The notes beneath the pieces were generated by a model. It searched no databases. It had not been told where the DNA came from and saw only the letters and a program-made list of their open reading frames with translations. Position numbers and translations under genes: made by a program. This document shows, in pieces, positions 48,950 through 59,132 of a stretch of DNA of 64,000 nt (position 1 is its first letter; each line of letters opens with the position of its first letter). The DNA is from Coriaria nepalensis (taxonomy: Eukaryota > Streptophyta > Magnoliopsida > Cucurbitales > Coriariaceae), in assembly GCA_027186245.1 (NCBI GenBank), contig CP114487.1, forward strand, positions 3,477,501 to 3,541,500, read 5' to 3'.

Positions 48950-49730
48950 AAGTAGATTTATCTTTCCCATGAGGGAACCTTTAAGTTATCTTATGGCTTG
49001 TAGTCTTTCTAAGAGCTGAGAGAATGACATGTCTGTTGCCAATTATTTTCGCAACACCGAAATCATAATTAGGCTTATGGTAGTAAGCCCATGTTGATGG
49101 CCCCTTTCATAAGGCATCATATTTCAGTAGTCATTCGTATCTAGCCGCCTTGGCAGAGAGCTGAAAGAAATCCATAAATTTCATTCCTTCAAATATGTTT
49201 TGAAACCTAGTATCCATACCATTAACAACCAACTTAATAAATTCATGCTCGGGTAGAGCGACATGGCAGCGGTTTCTCAGTAGTTCGAATTGAGACAAGA
49301 AAGCCCTGGTTAATTCCCCTGTTCATTGTAATAAATATAATAAATCGGTGATAGTGACTTCCAGCTGATTTCGGTAAAAATGAGTGTAAAAATATAACTC
49401 TATATCCTTCCAAGTCCTTATTAAGTTGGGCAGCAGCCTAGTATACCAAGCGAAAATTTGCTCGGTTAAGCAATCAGTGAACAACCAGATTCGTAACCTA
49501 TAGTCCTCATCGGCCTCCTCGGACTGAACGATGAAGCGATTGAGTATGGTGGACTGATTGAGCTTATCTCTAAAAAATAAGGTAAAATTTGAGACATGAT
49601 ATCTGTGAGGAAATAGTTCCCAATCGATCTCATTGGTATATGGTTTGTGATATATCGGCCGAGGCAACTGCTGAGTAGCTGGACTATAAATGTCTTGTAT
49701 AATGTTAGATGTATCTATGTTAGATGCCAA
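48950..49730 (-). pseudogene. Ty3/gypsy gag (retrotransposon gag domain), frameshifted
   Basis: From ATG 49730 the minus strand reads 135 codons with the gag core: LRIWLFTDCLTEQIFAWY, then PNLIRTWKDIELYFYTHFY. A frameshift near 49320 then moves it to a frame with ELTRAFLSQFELLRNRCHVA, then LPEHEFIKLVVNGMD and FFQLSAKAARYE. A stop follows near 49132. This is the usual order of the gag domain in plant gypsy elements of the longer-gag kind. The rest of gag and any zinc knuckle were lost where solo LTR B inserted at 48881. Confidence 0.82.
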
Positions 49731-50339
49731 TCCATTGTCAGCTATATGTAAATGGCCGGTCTTGGCAATTGGGGGGCTGTCATAGGTGGTTGCATTAGGG
49801 GATATAATAGAACATCCATCTACGGCTCACTAACTCTTTGATGGATTATAGGCAGTGTACCGATAGCGGTCAGTTATTCACCATGAATTAGATAGTCATT
49901 AGGTCGAGGCGGCGAGTACGGATTAGCCACACCACTATTCTCTCAGATTAGTGTTCAGTAAGGTAGGAGTGGCCAATTGGCATGCTAAGGTTATCTAGTG
50001 ACTATTGGCCAATGGCTGATTTCTAACCGTGATGGTGTTATCCTGATTGGCGTGGGGGTTTTCGACCGCCTGCCCACGATGCTCTTGTTGTTAGGATAAC
50101 TCATGGAAATCAAGGAGCTTCCTCCCCAGTATAGCCAAGCATTTGGTCAGACGGGCCTAATTTTCTGCGCCCATGCATTTGATCCATTCATCCTTTCAAG
50201 TAGTTGGATAGTAAAGACGTTTGACGCCGATTTGCTGGGGATGTCATGATAAATAATCCGAGATGCCCAGATGTGGGACGAACCGAGAGTGTAGTTGGGC
50301 AATTTGGTCAATTGATGATCTTCATTAAGACAATTTATC

Positions 50340-50555
50340 TCGACTAGGATGCTTGCGATCTCAAGCCTCTCAGTCAGCTATATGGATTGAAGGATCTGTG
50401 ATTGGTTGAGAGGTCCATGAGAACGTGACATTTCTAGTTGATCATCACTAACCAAAATGCATGCTACCCTAAGCCTTTCGGCCAACTCTACGGATTGAAA
50501 GATCTGTGATGGACTGAAAAGCCATTGAGGAAATGACATTTTTGGTTGATCGTCC
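50340..50555 (-). repeat. In-frame 36-residue tandem duplication in the gypsy 5' internal region
   Basis: GGATTGAAGGATCTGTGAT at 50384 recurs as GGATTGAAAGATCTGTGAT at 50492, an offset of 108 bp. On the minus strand both copies are in one open frame (50378-50761). Copy 1 runs DDQPKMSFPQWLFSPSQ, then IFQSVELAERLRVACILVS. Copy 2 runs DDQLEMSRSHGPLNQSQ, then ILQSIQLTERLEIASILVE. 108 bp is a multiple of three, so the repeat keeps frame. Function unknown; it lies upstream of gag. Confidence 0.7.
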
Positions 50556-50637
50556 TCGACTCGGTTTTTTCTAAGACTCTGATTTTTGAGGTGGCGACAG
50601 AAAAATCTCAAAACTAGTGGTTTGTTCTGGTGAGTGC

Positions 50638-51767
50638 TTGATGTGCTAAAATGAACTGTAGGCGTGTCAAAAATACAAAAATTAAAAATTAAATTAGAAT
50701 GACGCCTAAGAAAATTATGTAGATAAAAATAAAGTAAAGGACGATAAAGTAAATAACACAAAGTTTAAAAGAAATCCTGTAAATGAAAAATAATATGATT
50801 ACATGAAAGTAAAGGTGATTGGAAAGTTAAAGGATTCCAAATTCTTGGATCTGAATCTATTGAGTTATAATGATAAAATATATAAAAGACAACTGACAAG
50901 ATGAAATTAAATGAGCATTCAACTCAAATCATATAAACCAAAGTCTACAGAGCAAAATAAAGGCCAATCGATTTTGTGCAGGTTGAAGCTTGTAATAAAG
51001 CAAAGAAGAACTGATTTCTTGCAGATTCTTCTTATCCCTGATGAAGAGTAGAGTCAATTTCTTACGGGCTTTTTGTCGTTACTTAGAGAGGGAGAATGTG
51101 TTGTTAAGGCGAGTAGAACAAATTGTGTGCGGGTTCTTTGTCTTGTAGGGTGGCGGCCTATAACCGGTTTTGTGCGGGCTCTTGATCGTGGTTTTCTTCT
51201 TTGGTGGAGGGCACTATTTACACAGGAAATGAAACCTCTATTGCTTGAAACCCAAGTAAGTATACTTGGTGAGAAAGTTTATAAGCCATTTTAGGAAGTT
51301 GGACTAAGTCTATTACTTAATGAGTATGGTGAAGAAACTTCTGGAAAATCCATTTTCAATTATAAAATTTACTATTTAGTCCTTGAAAAATGTCTATCTT
51401 TATGGAATACCCTAAACAATTATTTTCCTTTGCAGAAAGATCCTTCAAATTTGTTAAAACCACCTATTGAATTAGTCAAAATTCTCTCCTACTTTGCTAG
51501 AAAATTTCTAAAACTAGTAAAAATGGATTGAAGAGAAAAAAGGAAAGTAGCCGCACGGCTAATTCGGCTGTGCGGCCACATGACCGATCAATTATCCATT
51601 TGTTGACCGAACATTGATGGTTGGCCAAGTGGTCGGATAGTCTAAGGGAGAAAGGTCTATTTTTTCCATTTTCGGCTAATTGGCCTGATTTTCCTCTAAT
51701 TTAATCAATTTATTTTATAATTTTTTTCGCATTATTTACCACGTGTAAAGTGATAATTTTGGTAACA
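50638..51767 (-). repeat. Right (5') LTR of the gypsy element
   Basis: Starts TGGTGAGTGC at 50638 and ends near GGTAACA at 51767, about 1130 bp. It matches the left LTR through its length, including the GACTACATGAAAGTAAAGG-like block near 50795 and the GGCGGCCTA block near 51154. It is uninterrupted. Open frames across it, such as 51073-51294, are chance. Confidence 0.8.
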
Positions 51768-53635
51768 ATAATAGCATAATAATAGTAATTTCAATATCTG
51801 ATCCTAGCTCTAATTTAAGAACATTTGAATGGAAACATAGCTTTTTTCTTCTTTCATTTTGGTCAAGTACTTCAAATTGAGTAGTGATTGTTCTGGGAGC
51901 TAGGAAGCACAAATACATCAAATCCCTAGACGTATCCTTGTTAGATGCATGTCTGATTCCGATATTGCAAGGATACATACCCAATATATCCGAGTCAAAT
52001 CACGTATCATCAGCTTTTGATGATAACTTATTTGATGTATTTATTCATTTCATATGAACCTATAATGTGAATTTGTAATCATCACTAGACCCGTTTTAGA
52101 CCCGTTTTCGAATATTTAAAAATAGCTTAAATACCTCCGAAAATAGCAACAACAAAAAAAACCTTGAAAACTTTTCTATATCTCTCGATGTGTTATTTAT
52201 TTTTCCATTTTTATAAAGAGAAATACAACCTAGTAATTAGTCAAATTTGAGCCGATAAAAGGTAAGCATCTCATGAATACCCACCTTTTATACACAAATT
52301 CATCACGTGAGCAGAAGGAGAGAAGACAAAGGAGAGAGCTAGAAGTAGAAGTTGTAATAAATTGGCCCCATTTGCTCATTTCATCATCCTTCTATTAGGT
52401 AGATGCTGCTGCCGAATTTGTAGATGATGCCCACTCTTTTTTTTTTTGGTCGAAATTAATCTTATGCTTGAATAATAATAATAATCATATATATATATAT
52501 ATATATTATGTAGTTTTTTTTTTAATTTTGATTTTGTGTTATTCGCCGAAAGAGATTTGGATAAGGAAGGCGAACGGTAAATAACTACTTTCAAAAGGAA
52601 AGGGAAGAAGCCGTCATGAAAGGAGGAAGGATAATATTTTTATCTACGTTTTTATTGTTAAACTAGAAAACAAAATCTTCCCTATATAACACAATTATGT
52701 AGGTTCAATTTTGACTGTCAACTTGAATACTTATGTCTTATTATATAACAAAACAAAACCCGTCTCAGGGGGTATATATAGAGTCGGTCTTGCTTCTGTG
52801 CAACCAAATCTAGGTCAGAGAGACAAAATAGCAAGTTCTCAACTCCTTCAATAAGAAAAGAAAAAATTGAAAGCAACTTCTTCTAAGTTTGCTTATGGCT
52901 CAACCAATTCTAACCTATTCCCTTTACACCACCCCAACACAGTTTTTTTTTTTTTTTTTAATACGTTAGACCCTAATTTAATACGCTAATTTTATTTCTC
53001 TCACATTATAAAAATATGTTTTCTTCATGAAAAAAATACAAAACTACTCAGCACTACCTTACGGAAAAAATGTCTTCATCCATGAAAATCTCAATAATTC
53101 CAAAATATTTTAAAATTTATTAATAAATACTGATAGGATCCATGACACACAGTACGTCCATGACAAACAGATTAATAACATAGATTAGGACAGGAGCATG
53201 AAATTTGGTAAGGAAAATATTCATAGTCAAACATCGGCTTCTAGATTACTCATTCCTCTACTTAAACGTGGCTAGTTTTCCATTAAGCATCGGAAAGGAA
53301 AAGATTGGTGATTCAGGAGAAAAACCATTCCGAATTAGGTCTAAATTTATTCTCGTAGTAAAAAAGCGATTTAATATTAAATAAATTATCACGATTGTAT
53401 ATAAATTTGATGAGAAAAATGATATAATATATAATGTTAATATCTAACATATTACCATCACTTGTACCAATGCTTCCATCGCTATCTCCATAACCGATGC
53501 CAACGTCCTTCACTACCACCACCATTCTGATTGTTGCCGTCCAGTAACCACCTCCGTCACTACTTCATTTTCATTAATGTCATAACAATTATCATACCAA
53601 CTACCATCAATACAACCAAGGGAGTGGATTGTATG
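51768..53635. other. Gene-free stretch with an orphan promoter-like start
   Basis: Mostly AT-rich with a (TA)10 run at 52487-52506. One spot looks like a gene start. TATATATA at 52773 precedes a leader-like stretch and an ATG at 52895 that opens MAQPILTYSLYTTPTQ, but the frame runs into a poly-T tract (about 52943) and no downstream exon is visible. The rest holds nothing recognisable. Confidence 0.35.
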
Positions 53636-53795
53636 GCGCTGGATAGCATGACATTCATATAGCCGGCACAATTCTAACCGTCTACTGTAATCCAACATTT
53701 CTAAATAAATCACGTCGCTCTTAGACGAATCACATTTTAAAACACGCGAGTCACCACGTTTAACTCGGTGGCCCACGTGTTTTTTAATTCCCCCT

Positions 53796-53817
53796 CCCCC
53801 CCCCCCCCCCCCCCCCC
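53796..53817. repeat. C22 homopolymer in the left arm of the foldback element
   Basis: Twenty-two C in a row, at a point where the right arm has no G-run of similar length. It probably arose by slippage in one arm or is a read error. Confidence 0.9.
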
Positions 53818-54059
53818 TTTTATTTTCTTTCTTTCATATCTCCTTCTCCATTAACGCACATTCGAAACTTTTTTTTACCCTCCACCAATAAACCCATTCA
53901 AGCACATGAACACATTGGAAGTCACGAACTCATTTTCTCTCCAAAACAAACCTAGTGTATTTAAAAAACCACTGATGGCTCAAACTGTTAGAAAATATGA
54001 AATTACTGACATGTGAGATGTCAGTCTGAGATATACATACTGACATGTGAGATATTTGT

Positions 54060-54600
54060 TGAAATGTATAGACCAACATGTGAAAGACCCTTTGACCCCT
54101 CATCTTATATGGAATTCTAAGTTACTCTACATGTTGAAGGATCTCGACTCGTGAAGGGGCCTTTGACCCTTAAAGTTACTCTACGGGTCGAAGGGCATTC
54201 TACAAGTCAAGGCCCTTCGACCGGTAGAGTAACTCTAAGGGGCAAAGGGTCCTTCACAATTCCAGACCCTTTGACCCATAAAGTAACTCTAAGGGTCGAA
54301 GGGTTTTTCAACTCTTCGATCTGTCATCTCACATATAACTATAAGTTACTTAATGGGTCGAAGAGTCTCGACCTGTGAAGGGTCCTTCGACCCTTTGACT
54401 ATTCGACCCGCTATCTCACATGTAACTCTAAATTACTCTAAAAGTCGAAGGGCCCTTCATATGTCGAGGCTTTTCGACTAGTAGGTAAATCTAAAGGTCG
54501 AAAGGCTCATAAGTCAAGGTCCTTCGACCCTTAAAGTTACATGTGAGATGACGACAAGTCGAAGGGTTGAAAGGTATTTCACATGCTGGTAATTTCATAT
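54060..54600. repeat. Palindromic core of the foldback element
   Basis: The words GTCGAAGGG and CCCTTCGAC recur many times in both orientations, mixed with AAGTTACTCTA and TAGAGTAACTCTA. Several pairs could fold into hairpins within the core. The frame at 54151-54378 is only a translation of this repeat (repeated TLRVEG words). Confidence 0.8.
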
Positions 54601-55127
54601 TTCTTACCAGTTCGAGCTATCAATAGTTTTCAGACCGACATATCAGATGTTGGTAATTTCATATTTTCTAACAGTTCAAGCCATTGGGGGTTTTTTATGC
54701 ATTGGTTTTTTTTTTTGAGAGAATGGGTTCATAATTTTTAACGAGTTCATGAGCTCGAATGAGTTCATTGATGGAGGTTAAAATAAAGATTCGAAGGTGC
54801 GTTGATGGAGAGGGGGTACGAAAGAAAAAAAAAGAAAAAAAAAAGAATGAGAGAATTTAAGACATGCGGATCACCAGGTTAAATGTGGTGACCTCCTTGT
54901 TTTTAAAACGCAATTTGTCCATGAGCGACGTGGCTTGCCCAGAGATGCTGGATTACAACAAATGACCTTAATTACACGAACTGTATGGACGCCATGCAAT
55001 CCGACATTATACAATCCAATCCTTACAATCGATACCGCCTTTATTATCTATGTTGCCTATGTTGTTTTTAATATTTTTACTGCCATCATCATTATTCTAA
55101 TAAACTTATATTCACCATTAATTCTAC

Positions 55128-56160
55128 TAGGGTTGTGCAAAAATATTTGTATCCACCTTAACCGCCCGATCCGTCCACCAGTGGACCAAAGATATGGCGG
55201 ATAATTTTTAAATTTTTTTTAGGCGGGCAGATATCTGCCCCACCATGAATATCTGTCGGATACTTGGGCGGATATCTGGTGGATAACGAATATCCATCCA
55301 CTTTAATTTAAAAAAAATGAACGAAAGAAGTCAGAAGATATCCACCCACTTTACCTTCTTCGCCTTCAGATCAGACCAGAGCAACATAGCCTCCTCCTCA
55401 CCATCCACCATTTGTGACCGGTGACAGCCACAACTTTCAGATGGACCACCACAACATGCAGACGCGCAGCCTCCTCATCCTGCTCTCTTTCAGACCATAG
55501 TGATGCAGCCTCCTCGTCCTCGCCATTCACCATGTGCCATCTACAAGACTGCGACAATGGCGTCCGGTGAAAATCAACCCACATTCATCCTTTACTAGTA
55601 AGCATGTGTTATCTAACCTGGTTGATGTTGGTTTCATGGTTCATGAGTTATCTAACATTCTAATAGGAGGTAAGCATGTGCTTTGACTAGTTTGAATATA
55701 GCAACAAATTTATGGATTCTATTGTTTTAAGTGAAATTGAATAATTGATAAGTGAAATTAACAACCATATATTATGCAATATATGGTTAATTTAATGAAT
55801 TGCTATTTAGGCTATTGGAAGTAGCAGAAGTATATGTCTGCCATCACCTTCACTTGAAGAGGCAAGCAATAATCCGGTCATGGATGAGGTTCCGAAAGGT
55901 AGATCAAGATCAAAGAGGAGTCTTACATGGGAACATTTCGAGAGGCTTGATGGGATCAAAAAGGTGAAGTGCCTCCATTGTGGTGTCTTACTCTCATTTA
56001 AAAATCCAAAGAAATCAGGCACCTCATTAATGAATAATCATGTCAGGGGATGCAAAGGATTATCGAGACAAAGTGAATCGAATGACCAACATTTATTGGT
56101 CAAGAAGAACGCTGACGAAAGCACCGAGGTCATCGCGCACCAGTTATAATTTCTTTTGAC
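55128..56160 (+). mobile_element. hAT element 5' part
   Basis: TAGGGTTGTGCAAAAATA at 55128 is a typical plant hAT terminal sequence. It is followed by GC-patchy subterminal repeats (GGCGGATA and GGATATC words, about 55190-55300) and, on the plus strand, a BED zinc-finger frame at 55880-56149. The rest of the transposase is missing beyond about 56160, where sequence changes to a Mutator fragment of opposite orientation. Confidence 0.6.
55880..56149 (+). pseudogene. BED zinc-finger N-terminal fragment of a hAT transposase
   Basis: 89 codons from MDEVPKGRSRSKRS. The BED finger is visible: W-E-H-F, then VKCLHCGVLLSF, then GTSLMNNHVRGC, giving the C-x2-C...H-x4-C spacing. BED fingers bind DNA at the ends of hAT elements. 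The frame stops at 56149 without reaching the catalytic domain. An in-frame ATG start is plausible, but an upstream exon cannot be excluded. Confidence 0.75.
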
Positions 56161-56339
56161 TTTCCCTTACTTGTGAATTTTAATAAGTTTGTTAATTTAT
56201 ATTTATTAATTCATATCTCGTACATTTGGTTTGATATGGTTTACATACGATCATGCATTGTGAAGTGGGTGATTGAAGCGGATCAGGCATTCCACACCAT
56301 GGGGCACCCTCTTATCAATATTCTATTTCATTAGTATTG

Positions 56340-57124
56340 CTAATTTTAATTAAATATTTCATTTACATTTATACATAACCTCTAAATGGATGCCATAAAA
56401 GCCATGAAAAAAATAAGGAAATCTTCCTTCTTCATATGTCTGAATTACAGTTGCAATATCTAGATTCAAGAGTTTCATCACGACAGAGTAACATGGTAAC
56501 CTTGTGTAGCTATCTTCGGCCATATCCTGAACAAGATCACATGCAATAGACATTAATTTTCATGCCTTACAATAAGAAATATTTACCCTCATATTATTTT
56601 GGGTTAAACGTTTAATCATTTTCATAGTAGAACTCCAGTTGCTACCACTAAAACTATTTATCACATGTCGTCTAATTACCAATGTTGATGTTTGTCGATG
56701 CTTTTGACACGAGGAGTCCAAACTACATGTATGTTGGTCATTATATGTACGAATTTGAAAAAGTGAAAAAATCTTTTTCACGTAGCACAGAGCAACCACT
56801 TGCAATTTGAATCTATACAACCGATAAAATATGTAGTCTTATCTGACTTCTTCGCCTTAAATTCAAAATTATGTCAGATCGCATGCATTTGTAGACGCAT
56901 CTTTAGGTCGTTCTTCGAATCAAAGAACGGAGTGCAATAAAACTCATCTCCGCTCTCTTAGGAAGAAGAAATTGTGAGTACATTACTTCTAACATCGCAG
57001 GAAAAACTAGTACTAGGAAAAAAATAAACATAATCATCATTATTGCCCTCGTCTTCATTTTCAAGTTATTGAATAGTAAGTGGCGGCAAATCAGGAGCAA
57101 TCGTAGTATTGGGATTAGTCGCAT
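56340..57124 (-). pseudogene. Mutator (MULE) transposase N-terminal fragment
   Basis: The minus strand, across frames, reads FFDSKNDLKMRLQMHAI, then HNFEFKAKKSDKTTYFIGC, then CKWLLCATWKK, FQIRTYNDQHTC and HRQTSTLVIRRHVINSFSG. This is the MuDR DNA-binding region (F-x-S-K-x-x-L-K, C-x-W, IRTY-x-x-x-HTC). A middle part with GRFPYFFHGFYG follows. Stops and shifts are present and the catalytic DDE part is missing. Its upstream end is cut by the copia LTR at 57143. Confidence 0.75.
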
Positions 57125-57142
57125 TATCTGTAAGAGATAATG

Positions 57143-58933
57143 TTGGAAAACGGGTTTAAAATTTCAAAGTGGAAGCAATTATTGTACCATTGTATAACAA
57201 TTTTTTTATAAAAACTTTTAGCAATCCTTTATCTATATATAAATTAATCTTATAGATATGCGAAGAGATCAAACCTTAGGCTACACGAATCGTTCGATGA
57301 GACTCACACCACAATCTTCCAGATCAATCCTCAACACACTAGGACGTGTGTGGGTACATAAATATGACAATGTTTTCTCTTTTTGTTTTATGAAAAAAAC
57401 TCTATTTTTCGCATCATGAAATAACTAGAACATGATGTATTTATAGAATTCCATTATGTTTTTAATTTAATTTAAACACTTTAAATTAATTGAATTGATT
57501 ACTCGATCATAATATTAAATGATAAAATAATCATTAGATGATATTTTTGATATAGTCAAATCTTTTCAAATCTGATTTAAAAAAAGAATCTTATCTATTT
57601 CAAATCATATCATATCTTTAATGATATATTTGATTTAGTCAAACCTTTTTCAATCTTATTTAAAATATAATCTCATTTATTTTAAATCAAATCATATCTA
57701 ATTTGAATTTTAAATTAGTTTCTCAAAGTAATTTAAATTTGACTTACCTAATCGTAATATTAAAGTAATATCTCATATCCATTTAATATTATATATAACA
57801 TATTTAATTCAAAATCAAATATATTATTATTTAATTTATTAATTTCGAAATTCATCATTTAAAATATATTTTTAATTAATTAATTAACACTAATTATCTC
57901 ATAATTACAAATTTGCTCTAGAAAACTATTTTCTTGCAAATAAGTCATTTTTTGAACCCTTGTCATTCTTACCCTATACGATATTTTATAGAGACGACTT
58001 GAAGACCATGGACCTATATTTCGAAACTTCAATAAATTAGATTATTAATTAAACTCTTTAATCTAATAAATCTAATTTATTAATCTCAATATTATTCCAC
58101 TAAAAATATGGGATTGCACTATTGCAATTTTAGAACATATTACTAAGAAATCTCTAGTAGTCTATTGATATTATCATTAGAGCTGGTTAAAAGTACTGTT
58201 TTATCCTTCTAATTATCTCATTACCCTTAAGTATCATTAATCTACTAGTGAACGGTCAATTTATAACTTAAATATAAATTTGAGGTCAAAACCATTATTC
58301 AGCTCCAGAATTAACCCTTAAGGGAACCAGTATACAATCTTCTATGAAGAAGGTTTGAATTTCATATCTGTAAATCACGTTCCCAACCACTTATCTCAAT
58401 GAATTTCCAAACCAAAAATCGTTAACCTGTTTTACAAATAAACCGTGACGAGTGAATCAAAAGATCCAGTTGACATAAACATGAGTTCATGACCACTTGG
58501 GATTCAGATTGATCTGCATATGATCATTTATTGATATGAATAAAATTATTTATGGCAAACGATATTTTAATAAAGAATTAATTCATATCGGGTTATATCC
58601 TATATAATCCAATTATATAAAGTACTTCCACTAAGATGTCTATCTATATCAGTGATCCGGATCTAGTCCCTTACATTCACAATGCTAGTGGACTGTCCCG
58701 GCAACCATCAATTATGGATTCCATACTTTAATATGTTGCGAATAATTTAATTCATTATCTATAATCTTAATCATCTCGTACCAATACAAAATTATAGCCA
58801 CATAAATGAATTTGGAATTTTTTAATATTTATACACATTATTCAATAATAATGTATTCACAACAATTATATAAAAATATGTCACTTTTATTAATTTCACA
58901 AAATAATACTCATCACATGCTTTTAGGGCACCA
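57143..58933 (-). repeat. Copia LTR, minus orientation (3' LTR of the minus-strand element)
   Basis: On the minus strand it begins TGGTGCCCTAAAAGCATGTG (58933) and ends GTTTTCCAACA (57143), 1791 bp. It is homologous to 59133-60967 in opposite orientation along its length; shared blocks include CCACAATCTTC near 57315 and a stretch near 58440-58545. It directly follows the end of a copia pol (stop at 58958), so it is the 3' LTR of that element. Confidence 0.85.
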
Positions 58934-58957
58934 TACCCAACCGACTAGCACTTGACG

Positions 58958-59125
58958 TTAAAGCAAGTGAGACATCTCATTCATTCCTAAATTGTGTACA
59001 TGATCCTCAAAAGACTCCGCTGGAAGTGTCTTGGAAAAGTTATCCATAAGGTTTTGTTCCGATGTTGTCTTCATAATTGTCACATCACCTTGGCGCACTA
59101 TCTCTCTCATGAGATGATATTTCTA
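58958..59125 (-). pseudogene. C-terminal end of copia pol (RNase H)
   Basis: The minus strand reads KYHLMREIVRQGDVTIMKT, then SEQNLMDNFSKTLP, then SFEDHVHNLGMNEMSHLL and a stop at 58958. This is the canonical end of plant copia polyprotein (HI-x-x-RYH-x-x-RE...DNLAD-x-x-TK-x-L). It ends 24 bp from the LTR. To the right it is cut off at about 59126 by an LTR in the other orientation. Confidence 0.85.
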
Positions 59126-59132
59126 TTGGGTG

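Larger units (their letters stand above)
43055..51767 (-). mobile_element. Ty3/gypsy retrotransposon, decayed, with two nested LTR insertions
   Basis: Two long direct repeats bound this region: left 43055-43954 continued at 45933-46226, and right 50638-51767. Both begin TGGTGAGTGC and share many blocks through TAAAACTAGTAAAAA and GTGATAA/GATAAGG near their right ends. On the minus strand the interior encodes a gypsy gag (48950-49730). The whole element reads right to left. Its left LTR was split by a solo LTR (43955-45932), and a second solo LTR of that family lies inside (46873-48881). No pol is left: only about 2.4 kb of interior remains, so pol was deleted or never present. No clear target-site duplication. 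Confidence 0.8.
53636..55017. mobile_element. Foldback-type element with about 410-bp inverted arms
   Basis: 53636-54050 and the complement of about 54610-55017 match along their length. Outer shared words: GGATTGTAT at both tips and GAGCGACGTG. Inner shared words: CTCCATNAACGCACNTTCGAA and TGTTAGAAAATATGAAATTA. The middle (54060-54600) is itself made of short palindromes. There is no coding. Long arms with a palindromic core fit a foldback or non-autonomous Mutator-type element. No target-site duplication could be confirmed. Confidence 0.78.
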
